Positions 45,801-54,370 of a DNA stretch of 64,000 nucleotides are shown here, in pieces. This stretch comes from Nitrospirillum sp034653355 (lineage in GTDB: Bacteria > Pseudomonadota > Alphaproteobacteria > Azospirillales > Azospirillaceae). The translations under genes and the position numbers were made by a program. Every line of letters starts with the position of its first letter. The first letter of the stretch is position 1. The stretch spans positions 434,001-498,000 of the forward strand of contig NZ_JAYEER010000003.1 in assembly GCF_034653355.1 (NCBI RefSeq). The letters run 5' to 3'. Below the pieces are notes generated by a model. That model was not told the DNA's origin, did not search any database, and saw nothing but the letters and a program-made list of their open reading frames with translations.

Positions 45801-46001
45801 TCCGTTCTCCGTGCCCACCCACAGGAAGCCCATGGCGTCCTGCGCCAGGGCGGTGATGGACAGATTGGCGAGGCCGTCTTCCTGGGTGTAGGAGCGGAAG
45901 GCGTATTCCTGCGCCCCCGCTGGCGCCAGCAAGAGACCGAGCCAGACCAGGACCCATGGCAGGGCGTCCGCCAGCCGGCGCTGCCCTCGCCCCAACCTCA
46001 T
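42873..46001 (-). CDS. Propeller-sensor diguanylate cyclase
   Basis: A 1042-aa membrane-bound signalling protein. After a signal anchor, about 600 residues form two seven-bladed propellers with repeated two-component-regulator-propeller motifs (e.g. LAQDAMGFLWVGTENGLYRF). A Y_Y_Y domain at about 690-770 (YRYRLNGLEGDWN) and one transmembrane helix (about 790-810) follow. The GGDEF domain contains GRYGGEEFLILLPG near residue 926, which is an active site; no EAL domain is present. It probably makes c-di-GMP in response to a periplasmic signal, possibly a carbohydrate. The Met at 46001 is preferred; the frame is open further upstream. Confidence 0.88.
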   Translation of the reverse strand: MRLGRGQRRLADALPWVLVWLGLLLAPAGAQEYAFRSYTQEDGLANLSITALAQDAMGFLWVGTENGLYRFDGGKFQRFGPAEGLKEPYVSAVHVTPSGVLWVGTTGGLYRWDGRTFASVIQEGRPVPVWQGQKLASLDAGHLLVVGREELLVVEAQRAAAPGASTAAVSWVARPYFTPDQKAAQPALNRIQSVRVFGVGEQGGGDIWLGCGQALCAVRQGQLKLWGPDQGVPPDRWGNVLRDVDGTLWARGEHQVLALPPAAERFTAQLPQPSTRTNVRVYLPLLQDMDRTIVTFGDQGLLRLARPGKGLAPDTVPQWEQLGDANGLPAREVSALLVDHDGDLWVGSAGLGLTHWVGYRSWANWTARQGLVHELVWSFRRDGAGRLVIGTDGGLARLEERGDAPPRIIPAPGGQPILNHQVGSLALDRSGRLWGGTFSGLLFYQDPGKDGGEPPPAVVVAHLPLIFQVFIDAQGRLWVMTRKKGLYVIDKPEAANPQVAPLGAALPVPSDSSVSSGCQAPSGTLWFATEAGLLRFGEGKWTAPTITGVPPVTRFNVIACARDGSLWLGGETVRLAHVQEPLGIAPGAGTGVLQPVGDVTEDLVGDRQVLGLLEDRRGWMWLSTDSGVLVWNAGALRQYSHDTGLVWNDCNQSALIEDDDGTLWVGTSKGLTHITRPDLLFNRPALVTRVTGIERNGVALPTDGNFELPWDTAPLTFHLTTPSFRSRGGQIYRYRLNGLEGDWNITAAEEIRYSALPSGTYELEIVARNTALQAMAPSILVPFSIRPPWWQTKLFFAGCALSVVVVGVAIYRWRTHADMDRRRTLEILVEARTRELEASREQLRQLAMYDSLTHLWNRRAILDLLELELARRRDDGSLTVVLADVDHFKRINDTHGHPAGDAVLVEVSRRLSAAVRSYDAVGRYGGEEFLILLPGLGRDDCGDVLSRLHGAISLTPIALGDVPTGAVHAHEGRPEAAPDVHVDAFGVSVTVTCSFGVISIGPTSGHGSAGAPPLEEIIKRADQALYRAKHLGRNRVEYAAGT

Positions 46002-46191
46002 GGCGGTCGTTCCCGCGCTCACGACGGCGGCTGATTCCAAAACGTTGCCCGTACCAGTTCCCTGGATGCCGCCCGTTGTCTTCCCCGAACGGCATACGTC
46101 CCATGATGTGACGGGGTTGGGCGCAACAACGCAAGAGTCTTTAGGGGGCGGCGCCCGGCGGACAAGCCCCGGAACGATCGCCCGCGGCCGA

Positions 46192-46734
46192 TCAGCCGGC
46201 GCCCTTGCTGCGCAGTTCGCCCGGCATGACCTCGAACAGCTCGACCTTGAAGATCAGGGTGGCGCCGGGAGGAATGACGCCGTCGCCCGAGCCCTTCTGG
46301 CCGTAGCCCATCTCCGCCGGGATGACCATTTCGATCTTGTCGCCGACATGCATGCGGGGGATCACCTCGACCCAGCCCTTCACCACCTTTTCCAGCGACA
46401 TGACGGCCGTCTCATCCCGCTGGTAGGAGCTGTCGAAGACGGTGCCGTCGGTCAGCCTGCCCTCGTAATGAACACGGATCCGGTTGCTGGGGTTGGGTTG
46501 CTGGCCGACGGCCGGTTCCTTCTTCCGCAGGAAGCGATAGGCGACGCCGTTGGTCGACATCTCCACGCCCGGCTGCTTGGCGTAATCCAGGATGAACTGG
46601 TGCTGGGCGTCGACCTGGCCGCCGATGGCGGGGCGGGCGTTCAGCGGCACCTGCGCCTGGGCGGTGCCTGCCGCGAACGGAAGGGCCAGCGTCGCCGCCA
46701 GCAGGGTGGAGTACATAAAGCTGTGCCCGCGCAT
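46192..46734 (-). CDS. FKBP-type peptidyl-prolyl isomerase, exported
   Basis: A 180-aa periplasmic PPIase. The signal peptide (FMYSTLLAATLALPFAAG) is followed by an N-terminal helix and an FKBP domain at about 85-175: NRIRVHYEGRLTDGTVFDSS, then VIPRMHVGDKIEMVIPAEMG and FKVELFEV. The core Tyr, Phe and Asp of FKBP are there. The domain order (short N-terminal helical part then FKBP) is like FkpA/Mip proteins. It helps fold exported proteins. The start at 46734 gives a standard signal peptide. Confidence 0.88.
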   Translation of the reverse strand: MRGHSFMYSTLLAATLALPFAAGTAQAQVPLNARPAIGGQVDAQHQFILDYAKQPGVEMSTNGVAYRFLRKKEPAVGQQPNPSNRIRVHYEGRLTDGTVFDSSYQRDETAVMSLEKVVKGWVEVIPRMHVGDKIEMVIPAEMGYGQKGSGDGVIPPGATLIFKVELFEVMPGELRSKGAG

Positions 46735-46866
46735 CAAGCCGCTCCTGCGAAGCCGGTCATCCCATCCCGCCGTCCCTGAAATCAGGGGGGCGCCGAACGG
46801 TGCCGGTTGTTTTGTCCTGGACGGTGGCTTCCCCCACCCCACGGGCCCCACCCGCGGGGATAAGGA

Positions 46867-47553
46867 TTACGGCTTGGGCGTATCCCCGCGCAAGCCTTCC
46901 GGAACGGGCGCGTCGATCGGGCCGAAATTCATCATGGTGTAGCCCTTGGGCAGTTCGAAGAGGCCGCCCTCCTGCCGGCCGCGCTTCAGGTCGCCCAGGT
47001 CCAGGCGCATGGTCACGGGACCGTTGCCGTCGTTGGCCGTGCCCTCCACCCGCATATAGATGCCATCCGCCGTGGACCAGACCTGGCCTTCGAACCCGCC
47101 GCCCTGTTCATAAGTGCCGACGACACGGTAGCGGACCACGGCCTCACCCCCCAGCGTGTCCCGGCCCAGCGCCTCGGCGTCCAGCTGTGAAAGGCGGGTC
47201 AGGTCGGGGGCCGCCTCCGGATCCTGGGGCGACAGGGGGGCCGCCATGTGCGACTCCGGCTGCAGCACGAAGGCGCTGTCACGATCGGGGCGCACGATGA
47301 GGACGGTGCTCAGCCCGCCCTCCTTCATCTCGCGCCGCTCCCGCCCCTGGTCATGGAAAACGCGCAGGTCCTGGCGCACGCCGTTGACCGTCAGGGCCTC
47401 CACCGCCTGATAATCCCCACCCATCTTGGGCAGGCCGCCCGCCGGCAGGTCAGCGGCGGGCTTGGCCGGCGCCGGTTTGGGCGTGGGACCCGACTGGGCC
47501 AGGGCGGCGGGGGGCAGCAGCATCAGGATGGCGAAAAGGACGGCGCGTCGCAT
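46867..47553 (-). CDS. Exported DUF4412-like protein
   Basis: A 228-aa protein with a signal peptide (MRRAVLFAILMLLPPAALAQ) and a Pro/Ala-rich linker. The rest has a beta-rich fold (YQAVEALTVNGVRQDLRVFH, RREMKEGGLSTVLIVRPD and AVVRYRVVGTYEQGG) as in DUF4412 proteins, which look like LolA-related or outer-membrane-bound proteins. The long upstream frame is not used because the signal peptide starts at this Met. Function is unknown. Confidence 0.65.
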   Translation of the reverse strand: MRRAVLFAILMLLPPAALAQSGPTPKPAPAKPAADLPAGGLPKMGGDYQAVEALTVNGVRQDLRVFHDQGRERREMKEGGLSTVLIVRPDRDSAFVLQPESHMAAPLSPQDPEAAPDLTRLSQLDAEALGRDTLGGEAVVRYRVVGTYEQGGGFEGQVWSTADGIYMRVEGTANDGNGPVTMRLDLGDLKRGRQEGGLFELPKGYTMMNFGPIDAPVPEGLRGDTPKP

Positions 47554-47676
47554 GGGGCGGGGAGCCCTTTCAACAGGAACAGGGTGGGCTGGGACCCTAG
47601 CGCCCAGGCGGAGTCCAGGCAACGGCCAGCCGTCCTTATACGCCGGCGGACAAGGAACACTGGCGCGCAGGTGTCC

Positions 47677-47838
47677 ATGCGCCGCTACCGCCCCGTCACC
47701 GTGGCGGCAGCGCTGGACCGCCTGACCAACGACGCGGCGCTGAAACGGCGCTACGCCGAGGGGACCTCCCACCTCCCCGCCAACACCGAGACCGCCGAGG
47801 CGTGCGATTGCATCCTGGCCTTGGTGGAGCGTCCCTGA
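47677..47838 (+). CDS. Small protein, 53 aa
   Basis: A short frame (RPVTVAAALDRLTNDAALKR, then YAEGTSHLPANTETAEACDC). It is not clearly preceded by a strong ribosome binding site. It may encode a short helical regulator or be spurious; the helix and Cys pair give modest support. Confidence 0.35.
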   Translation: MRRYRPVTVAAALDRLTNDAALKRRYAEGTSHLPANTETAEACDCILALVERP

Positions 47839-48121
47839 AACCGCCCAAGAGTTGCAGGACGCTCAAGCCCTTGGGGGCCGCTATTGGCGATTCCGGCAAA
47901 GAGACAAGCTATCCCGGGGCGATGCTTGACAACCGTTTGGGCGCCTTCCAAAGTGCCGCGCGGCGCCGTTCAGAAGGGACGCGCCGGGAAGTGTTTTCAT
48001 GTCCCGGAACGGGCAGAACGCCCACCCGGCAGGATTTCCTGACCGGCCACCGGATCGGAGGGGGCACTCTCCCGCGCCCTGTTTCCATCCTCCGCTCAAC
48101 TTTTGGCACTTGGGGGTTTGC

Positions 48122-48505
48122 GTGTCCTTGAATATCCAGGTCCTCGTCGTCGACGACTACGCGACGATGCGGCGCATCATCAGGAACCTGCTCACGCAGA
48201 TCGGCTTCACCAAGATCGACGAGGCCGCCGACGGCGCCGAGGCGTTGGCCAAGCTGCGCGCGTCCACCTTTGGCCTGGTCATCTCGGACTGGAACATGGA
48301 ACCGATGACCGGCCTTCAACTCCTTAAGGAAGTGCGCGCGGACGTTCGCCTGAAGGGTACGCCCTTCATCATGGTGACCGCGGAGTCCAAGACCGAGAAC
48401 GTCGTTGCCGCCAAGGAAGCCGGCGTCAACAACTACATCGTGAAACCTTTTAACGCCGACACGCTGAAGAAAAAGATCGAGAGCGTCATCGGCGCGCTGG
48501 GGTGA
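48122..48505 (+). CDS. cheY: Chemotaxis response regulator CheY
   Basis: A 127-aa single-domain receiver that controls flagellar rotation when phosphorylated. Asp residues of the acidic pocket (VLVVDDYATMRRI), the phosphorylated Asp (LVISDWNMEPM), Thr (IMVTAES) and Lys (IVKPFNAD) are present. It begins with GTG 48122, eight bases after GGGGG. It is immediately upstream of cheZ and overlaps it by one base at TGATG. No other chemotaxis genes are in view. Confidence 0.93.
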   Translation: MSLNIQVLVVDDYATMRRIIRNLLTQIGFTKIDEAADGAEALAKLRASTFGLVISDWNMEPMTGLQLLKEVRADVRLKGTPFIMVTAESKTENVVAAKEAGVNNYIVKPFNADTLKKKIESVIGALG

Positions 48506-49380
48506 TGCCTGTGTCGGATTTCTTTTCCGACCTGTCTGACGAGGAATACGCCCGTATCGAGGACGCGCTGCAGTCCACGGCGCGCGGGCGTGCCTTTCTG
48601 CGCATGCGGGATCGCCGGGGCCGTGTCGTCGCCATAGACGACGTGCGCCGCCTGTTGAAGGAAGCCAAGACGGGGGGTGAGGTCGACAGCTCCGGCGCCC
48701 ACATCCGCATCCTGCGGCGGGAGTTGCAGGAGATGGCGTCGCACATCGCCCAGACCCGGCGTGAGATCGCGGCCCTGAAGCCGGACGATCCCTCGGCCAA
48801 CCGCATCATGCTGGCGACCGAGGAACTGGACGCCATCCTGCAGGCGACAGAGCACGCCACCACCGAGATCCTGAACGGCGCCGAGCGCATCCAGTCCGTG
48901 GCCGACCGCCTGCGCGGCGAGTCGCCGGCCGTGGCCAGCGAGCTGGATAACGAGGTCATGGAGATCATGACCGCGTGCAGCTTCCAGGACATCACCGGCC
49001 AGCGCATGACCAAGGTCGTGAACACCATGCGCTATATCGAGCGCCGGGTGCACACCATGATCGAGATCTGGGGCCTGGAGACCGAGGCGGCCGAGGCCAT
49101 CATGGACGATCCGCAGGACGTCCGGCCCGACAGCCACCTGATGCACGGCCCCGCCCTGCGCGGTGGCATCGACCAGAACATGGTCGATGCCCTGATGGAT
49201 GGCGGCGGCTTCGCCCCGGTGGCCGCGCCGCCGCCCCCACCACCCGCCCCCGCCCCCGTCGCGGCCCCGCCGCCGGTGGCGCCGCCGCCACCCCCGCCGC
49301 CCAAGCCTGCTAAGGCGCCAGAGCCGCCCAGCAGCGACGGCAAGTTGAGCCAAAGCGCCGTGGACGACATGTTCCCGTAA
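48505..49380 (+). CDS. cheZ: Protein phosphatase CheZ
   Basis: A 291-aa phosphatase that removes the phosphate from CheY-P. The long helical hairpin (about 55-180) includes CSFQDITGQRMTKVVNTMRY, the catalytic part with Gln/Asp. The tail from about 230 is Pro-rich, and the extreme C-terminus SQSAVDDMF is the CheY-binding peptide. An in-frame GTG three bases before the ATG is also possible. Confidence 0.92.
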   Translation: MPVSDFFSDLSDEEYARIEDALQSTARGRAFLRMRDRRGRVVAIDDVRRLLKEAKTGGEVDSSGAHIRILRRELQEMASHIAQTRREIAALKPDDPSANRIMLATEELDAILQATEHATTEILNGAERIQSVADRLRGESPAVASELDNEVMEIMTACSFQDITGQRMTKVVNTMRYIERRVHTMIEIWGLETEAAEAIMDDPQDVRPDSHLMHGPALRGGIDQNMVDALMDGGGFAPVAAPPPPPPAPAPVAAPPPVAPPPPPPPKPAKAPEPPSSDGKLSQSAVDDMFP

Positions 49381-49388
49381 GACCAACG

Positions 49389-49413
49389 CCCCCGGATGCC
49401 CCGCATCCGGGGG
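49389..49413 (+). terminator. Terminator after cheZ
   Basis: Arms CCCCCGGATGC and GCATCCGGGGG form a strong stem with a three-base loop, followed by TTCGCTTTT. It lies eight bases after the cheZ stop and is a typical rho-independent terminator. Confidence 0.75.
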
Positions 49414-49609
49414 TTCGCTTTTGGGGCCGGTCCCCAATCCGCCCGATCCGCATTACAAAACAGCCACATGAAAGATTGCTGACGGCGATAGAACGCTGGC
49501 GACAGCCCGGCCGTCCTTTGCCATCCTGCACGGGAACGGGTGACGCCCCCAACGGCGCGGCCGACGGAGGGCCGGGCCGGAACGGCGGGGCGAGATGGGG
49601 CGGATCAGG

Positions 49610-50365
49610 ATGACGGCAACCGGTGCGAACGGCACCGCCGCCGGCGTGATCACACGACGCGGGATCCTGTGCGGCACCCTGGGCAGCGCCGCGCTGTGGG
49701 CCGCAGGCGGACACCGGGCCAGGGCGCAGACGCCCGCCATCCGTATCGGTGGCAACCCCGCCTGGTTCCCCTATAGCTGGGAGGAGGGCGACCGGCTGCG
49801 CGGCATGGGCGTCGACAAGGCGCGGGCCGCCCTGGGCCATCTGGGCCTGGCGGCCGCGCCCCTGGCGTTCGGCCGCTGGCAGCGGGCGTTGGCGGCGCTG
49901 GAGCATGGCCTGGTTGACCTGCTGGTGTCCGCCCTGTGGAACGCGGAGCGGACGGACCGCATGCTCTACACCGCCCCTTATGCCAACGATGACGTGCGCG
50001 CCTTCGTCCGCCGCGCGGATGTGGGGCGCTACCGCGCCGTCGCCGATCTGTTCGGCCGCGCGGGCGTCGCGCCGCTGGGCAGCGCCTATGGCGCCGACAT
50101 GGACGCGCTGGAGGCCCGGGGGCTGAACCTGGAACGCAGCGGCACGACGGAGGGCATGTTGCAGCGCGTGCGCTATGGCCGGGCGGACTTCTGCGTCCTG
50201 GTGCACCGCAACGGGTTGCACCTGCTGGAGACGTTGCGCCTGGCGGGGGAACTGGCGCCCCTGCCCTTCGCGCTGGCGCCTGTGCAAATCCGCATGCTGA
50301 TCCGCCGCGACGGTCCCCTGGCCGGCCGGCTGGAGGCCTTGAACACCCTGATCACCGACACATGA
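49610..50365 (+). CDS. Periplasmic solute-binding protein (SBP family 3-like)
   Basis: A 251-aa exported protein. The signal contains ITRRGILCGTLGSAAL, which looks like a Tat signal (RR followed by hydrophobic residues). The mature part opens with IRIGGNPAWFPYSW, then MGVDKARAALG and LLVSALWNAERTDRMLYTAP, similar to amino-acid-binding proteins, but the protein is short and no permease gene is next to it. It may work as a stand-alone sensor or a receptor for a distant transporter. A Met five residues further upstream is an alternative. Confidence 0.7.
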   Translation: MTATGANGTAAGVITRRGILCGTLGSAALWAAGGHRARAQTPAIRIGGNPAWFPYSWEEGDRLRGMGVDKARAALGHLGLAAAPLAFGRWQRALAALEHGLVDLLVSALWNAERTDRMLYTAPYANDDVRAFVRRADVGRYRAVADLFGRAGVAPLGSAYGADMDALEARGLNLERSGTTEGMLQRVRYGRADFCVLVHRNGLHLLETLRLAGELAPLPFALAPVQIRMLIRRDGPLAGRLEALNTLITDT

Positions 50366-50471
50366 CGCGCCGCCAGGGCAATGATACCGCCGTGTCGGGC
50401 GTACTTGTCTAGGTGCGCGACCTGTCTGTATTGTCCAGGGGATAGCCCCCGCCCGCCCAACGGATCCCTCC

Positions 50472-50875
50472 ATGCCCGGCAAACGCTATCTCATCGAATT
50501 CGTCGTCGCCCTGTTGGCCTACGGCCTGCTGATGACCCTTGCCCTGATGGCCTTGAACAACGGCTGGGTCCAGGGCGGCACCCGCACCGTGGTGGCCATC
50601 GCCCCCATGGTGGCCTGCGTCGGCATCTGGTGGGCGGTGGTACGCCACCTGCGCCGCAGCGGACGGAAGAGGGACGGGTGCAACTGGTCGCCATCGGCTT
50701 CGCCTTCGCCGGCACCGCCCTGCTGACCTTCACCTATGGTTTTCTGGAGGTCGCGGGTTTCCCGCGCTTGTCCATGTTCATGGTGTGGCCGCTGATGGTG
50801 TTGCTGCTGGTCGTGGGCCAGTTCCTGGGCCGATGGTTGCAGGCGCCGGAGGGGGATGAGAATGACGAGGAATGA
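50472..50875 (+). pseudogene. Frameshifted gene for a four-helix membrane protein
   Basis: Frame one gives MPGKRYLIEFVVALLAYGLL and a second helix (VAIAPMVACVGIWWAVVRHL), then diverges and stops at 50726. Frame two continues as VQLVAIGFAFAGTALLTFTY and SMFMVWPLMVLLLVVGQFLG to 50875. Joined near 50660-50690, they make one about 133-aa protein with four membrane segments. An XRE gene follows 48 bases later. The same layout appears at 56.6-57.2 kb. An indel in a G-rich run or a sequencing error are both possible. Confidence 0.7.
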
Positions 50876-50923
50876 GGGCCCACCCCACCATGGGAAGGGC
50901 CGCCATAGCGAGGGGCTGCCGGC

Positions 50924-51124
50924 ATGAACAACCGCCTGCGTGAGATGCGCGCCCGATATGGCTGGACCCAGGCCGACCTGGCCCGCCGGCTGGACGTGTC
51001 GCGCCAGACGGTCAACGCGCTGGAGACCGGACGGTACGACCCGTCGCTGCCCCTGGCCTTCAGGATCGGGCGGCTGTTCGGGTTGCCCATCGAGATGATC
51101 TTTCGCGACGACGTGGCGTCTTGA
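50924..51124 (+). CDS. XRE-family HTH regulator, partner of a membrane gene
   Basis: A 66-aa protein that is only a Cro/CI-type HTH: LREMRARYGWTQADLARRLD, then VSRQTVNALETGRYDPSLPL and IGRLFGLPIEMIF. It follows the frameshifted membrane gene and is similar to the protein at 57.0 kb, which follows another four-helix membrane protein. This family is found with small membrane proteins in many bacteria. Confidence 0.85.
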   Translation: MNNRLREMRARYGWTQADLARRLDVSRQTVNALETGRYDPSLPLAFRIGRLFGLPIEMIFRDDVAS

Positions 51125-51176
51125 AACGCGGCATCCTGGCAGCGCCGCGACGTGCCCCACCTAACCGCGCGGACTC

Positions 51177-51860
51177 TCAGGCCAGCGCCTCGGCCAGCGC
51201 GCGCAGCACGTCGGGATTGCGGCACATGGTGACGTGGGCACCGTCCACGGCCACCACGCGGCCCTGTGGTTCCGGCACCCAGCAGCTCTGCCAAGCGACC
51301 ACGCCGTCGTCGCGGCTGTAGATGGCGGTGGTGGGCATGGGCAGGGGCTGGGACAGGTGCCCAGGCTCCAAATCCTTGGCATAGTGGCGGGCGATCAGGC
51401 GGATCAGGGGTTCCAGGGGCGTGGCCGTGGGCAAGCGCACGGGGCTGCCGATGGTGACCACCCGGCGCACCTGGTCCGGCCGGTCCCGGGCCAAGTCACG
51501 GGCCAGCAGGCCGCCCAGGCTGATGCCCACCACGTCGACGGGCGCGCCGGTCGTGGCGCAAATCTCATCCAACCGTCGCCGCAAGCCGGCGCGGGCCGCC
51601 GGCGTGGGGCCCCAGTTGACGCCCAGGCCCCAGGTCCGGGGCGCATGGCCGCAGCGGGCCAGGAAGGCGCGCAAGGGGCGGGTGAAAGGGTCGGCGGTCA
51701 GGAAGGCGGGGATGACCAGGACGGTGCGGTCGCCCGCTGGCACGGGCGGTGGCGGTGCGGGGCGATAGCTGGGCAGGGACCACAGCTCCCCCCACAAGCC
51801 GCGGTAGGGCGGACGTGCCACCGTCCCCGTACGGTCGAAAACGCCTGTCAGATCCCGCAT
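51177..51860 (-). CDS. Alpha/beta-hydrolase (lipase/esterase-like)
   Basis: A 227-aa hydrolase. The nucleophile elbow GISLGG is at about residue 116, the Asp is in IYSRDDGVV (about 178) and the terminal His is in DGAHVTM (about 209). There is no signal peptide. Start 51860 is preferred for GAGGTG in front; the frame extends to 51974 and would overlap the gene for the TPR protein. Substrate unknown. Confidence 0.8.
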   Translation of the reverse strand: MRDLTGVFDRTGTVARPPYRGLWGELWSLPSYRPAPPPPVPAGDRTVLVIPAFLTADPFTRPLRAFLARCGHAPRTWGLGVNWGPTPAARAGLRRRLDEICATTGAPVDVVGISLGGLLARDLARDRPDQVRRVVTIGSPVRLPTATPLEPLIRLIARHYAKDLEPGHLSQPLPMPTTAIYSRDDGVVAWQSCWVPEPQGRVVAVDGAHVTMCRNPDVLRALAEALA

Positions 51861-51942
51861 CGCCACCTCACCCTTGAAACGATTGGCGGTGAGGTGGGAC
51901 GGGTCAAGCGCCGCAACGGCCCCTAACCCAAAGGACTTGGCG

Positions 51943-54192
51943 TTATGCCATCGCCGGCGGAGCCATCCCCACATGGGCGGCCAAGGTATCCGCCAGGGAC
52001 GCGACCACGCCGGGCCAATCGCCGGGGCGCGCCTGGCGGAACAGGGTGGCGGTGGGGTACCAGGGACTGTCCGCCGGCCGGGTCAGCCATCGCCATTCGG
52101 AGCCTGTGTCCAGCATCAGCCAAAGGGGGCGGCCCAGGCCCCCGGCCAGATGGGCCACAGCGGTGTCCAGGGTGATGACCACGTCCACCTGGGCCAGGAC
52201 GGCGGCGGTGTCGGCGAAGCTGCGCAGACCGTCGCCCATGTCCAGGAAATCCTCACGCACCGCCAGGGGCAGGTCCACCGTTTCCAGATCCCGGCGACCG
52301 TCATCCGTCTGCACCGACACCCAGCCCACCCGGCCGGCCAGGCGGGGGTCGGTCAGCAGCGGCAAAAGCGGCGCCAGGCGGGGCGCGCGATGGCGGTGAT
52401 AGGGAAACAGGGTCGAGCCCGCCCAACTGAGCGCCACGCGCACCGGCGGCAGACTGTCCAGCACGCCAGCCCAGCGCGCCACGGCATCGGCCGGCGGCGC
52501 CAGGTAGGGCACCGTGTCCGCCGCCCAGCCCAAGCCCGTCCCCGCCAGGGACAGCAAGTCCATGCAATCCGCCTGCGTCCAATGGTGCCCCGGCCGGGGC
52601 GACGGCAAGGGATCGCGCAGGGTGCCCACATCCTCCACCAGGTCCGAGGCGGCCAGCAGGTCCAGCAGGATGTCCATGCCCCGGAACACCACCCGCATGC
52701 CAGCCCGGCGCAGCGGCCGCGCGTAGCGGATGAAATGCATCACGTCGCCATGGCCCCGGCTGGCCGTGATGACCAGGTGGGCGCCGGGCGAGACCACGCC
52801 ATTCCACAGGGGCACGTCGGCCAGGCCTTGCGTCATGCCGGGCACATGCCGACGCCAGGCGAAATGGGGGGCGCCGCCCAACACGTCCCCTTGCTGCAGC
52901 AGGGCCATGCCCAGTCCCTGGTGCAGCACGGCGACGTTGGCGTCGCGGGTGGGTGGATGGTTGGCCAGGGCCGTGCGGAAACAGGATTCCGCCGCCACGG
53001 GGTCCCCCCGCCGCAACGCGAGGAAGCCCCGGTTGGCGTGCGCCTCGGGAGACTGGGGGTCCAGTTCCAGGGCCGTGGCCACATGGACCGCCGCCTCATC
53101 CACGCGGCTGGCGTCGATACAGGCCGCCGCCGCGGTCACACGCAGGTCGGCCCGTTCCGGCGCCGCTTCCACCGCCCGCAGGATGGGTGCCAGCGCGGCG
53201 TCCGGATCATGGGCCGCCACCAGGGCGATGGCCAGGTCGCGCCAAGCATCCACGCCGGGGGCCGCCTCCGCCCGCGCGCGCGCCACGGCCACCGCGTCGC
53301 GGGCCAGGCCGCAGGCGCATAGCGCGCGGGCCAGGTTACCCTGGACGCGGGGGGCATCGACCCCGGGGTCCGCGCCCCCGGCCCGTTCCCGCGCCAGATA
53401 CTCCAGCGCCAGCCGATAGGCGGCGGCGGCGGCGAAACTGTCGCCTTGGGCGAAGCGTGCGTCACCCAACTGCGCCAGCAGGCTGGCGCACGCGCCGATG
53501 ACCGTCAGGGCGTTGTTGATCACCTCGGCGGCATCGGCCGGCCGGCCCAGCTGATACAGCGCGGCGGCGTGGTTGCTGTGATGGGCCAGCACTTGGGGCG
53601 CATGCCGCACGGCTGCGGCGAAGTGGTCGATGGCGGCCTCATCCCGTGTCTGCAGAGCCAGCACGCCCAGCATGTTCCAGGCGTCGGCGTAGGTCCCGTC
53701 CTCCGCCAGCGCCTCCCGGCACAGGGCTTCCGCCCCGCCCAGGTCGTCCAGCCGCAACCGCTGCCGCGCCAGGGCCAGCAGGGCCACGGCATCCCCCTTG
53801 GGCATCGTCGCCGTGGTGACCACGGGCACGGCGGCCAGCCGCGCCGCCACGTCCGCCACCCAAGGGGTGCCTGGTGCCGCCAACGCCAGGGCCCGCCGCC
53901 AGCTGGCGGCCGCATCCTCCAGCCGTTCCAGGTCCGCCAGTACCAAGCCCAGGCTGGCGTGCAGGTCGGCCATGGTGTCGAAGCGTGTCAGGGCCTGCCG
54001 GATGTGGGCTTCCGCCTCCTTTAGGCGGCCGGTCTGGGCCAGCAGCATGCCCAGCAGGTGGGCGGCGTCGCCCCGGCCGGGGTCGCGCGCCAGCACCTGG
54101 CGGTAGAGCGTCTCGGCCGCTTCATGCTTGCCAGCCTTGTGCAGGCCGGTGGCGTAACGCACCAGGTCCTCGGTTTGGAAGGTGTCGGTCAT
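51943..54192 (-). CDS. TPR-repeat glycosyltransferase (GT9-like C-terminus)
   Basis: A 749-aa protein. The first about 400 residues are TPR helices (e.g. LHKAGKHEAAETLYRQVLAR, then AEAHIRQALTRFDTMADLHA). The last about 320 residues resemble ADP-heptose-type transferases: LVITASRGHGDVMHFIRYAR, VRVALSWAGSTLFPYH, and the C-terminal VDVVITLDTAVAHLAGGLG and WRWLTRPADSPWY. Such proteins are common in alphaproteobacteria and are thought to modify proteins or polysaccharides. A decayed copy of its C-terminus lies about 600 bases away on the same strand. Confidence 0.85.
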   Translation of the reverse strand: MTDTFQTEDLVRYATGLHKAGKHEAAETLYRQVLARDPGRGDAAHLLGMLLAQTGRLKEAEAHIRQALTRFDTMADLHASLGLVLADLERLEDAAASWRRALALAAPGTPWVADVAARLAAVPVVTTATMPKGDAVALLALARQRLRLDDLGGAEALCREALAEDGTYADAWNMLGVLALQTRDEAAIDHFAAAVRHAPQVLAHHSNHAAALYQLGRPADAAEVINNALTVIGACASLLAQLGDARFAQGDSFAAAAAYRLALEYLARERAGGADPGVDAPRVQGNLARALCACGLARDAVAVARARAEAAPGVDAWRDLAIALVAAHDPDAALAPILRAVEAAPERADLRVTAAAACIDASRVDEAAVHVATALELDPQSPEAHANRGFLALRRGDPVAAESCFRTALANHPPTRDANVAVLHQGLGMALLQQGDVLGGAPHFAWRRHVPGMTQGLADVPLWNGVVSPGAHLVITASRGHGDVMHFIRYARPLRRAGMRVVFRGMDILLDLLAASDLVEDVGTLRDPLPSPRPGHHWTQADCMDLLSLAGTGLGWAADTVPYLAPPADAVARWAGVLDSLPPVRVALSWAGSTLFPYHRHRAPRLAPLLPLLTDPRLAGRVGWVSVQTDDGRRDLETVDLPLAVREDFLDMGDGLRSFADTAAVLAQVDVVITLDTAVAHLAGGLGRPLWLMLDTGSEWRWLTRPADSPWYPTATLFRQARPGDWPGVVASLADTLAAHVGMAPPAMA

Positions 54193-54370
54193 GGGCGGTT
54201 GCTTTCCTTCAGGCTTTCCCGTCTTTCGAGACCTGCACGGGCGGTACTATCCGTTTTGTCGCATGATCCGCGCTAAAGGCTGTTTTGCAAGTATCCCCGC
54301 CTGCTCGTATCTTCCCCCTAGCCGGAGGCGGCGATGCGGCCGTCACCCGGTCCCAACAGGAGGAAGGCCC

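Noticed and set aside
51874..53322. 482-codon plus-strand frame
   Set aside because: It is antisense to the TPR glycosyltransferase and has low-complexity His, Gln and Arg composition.
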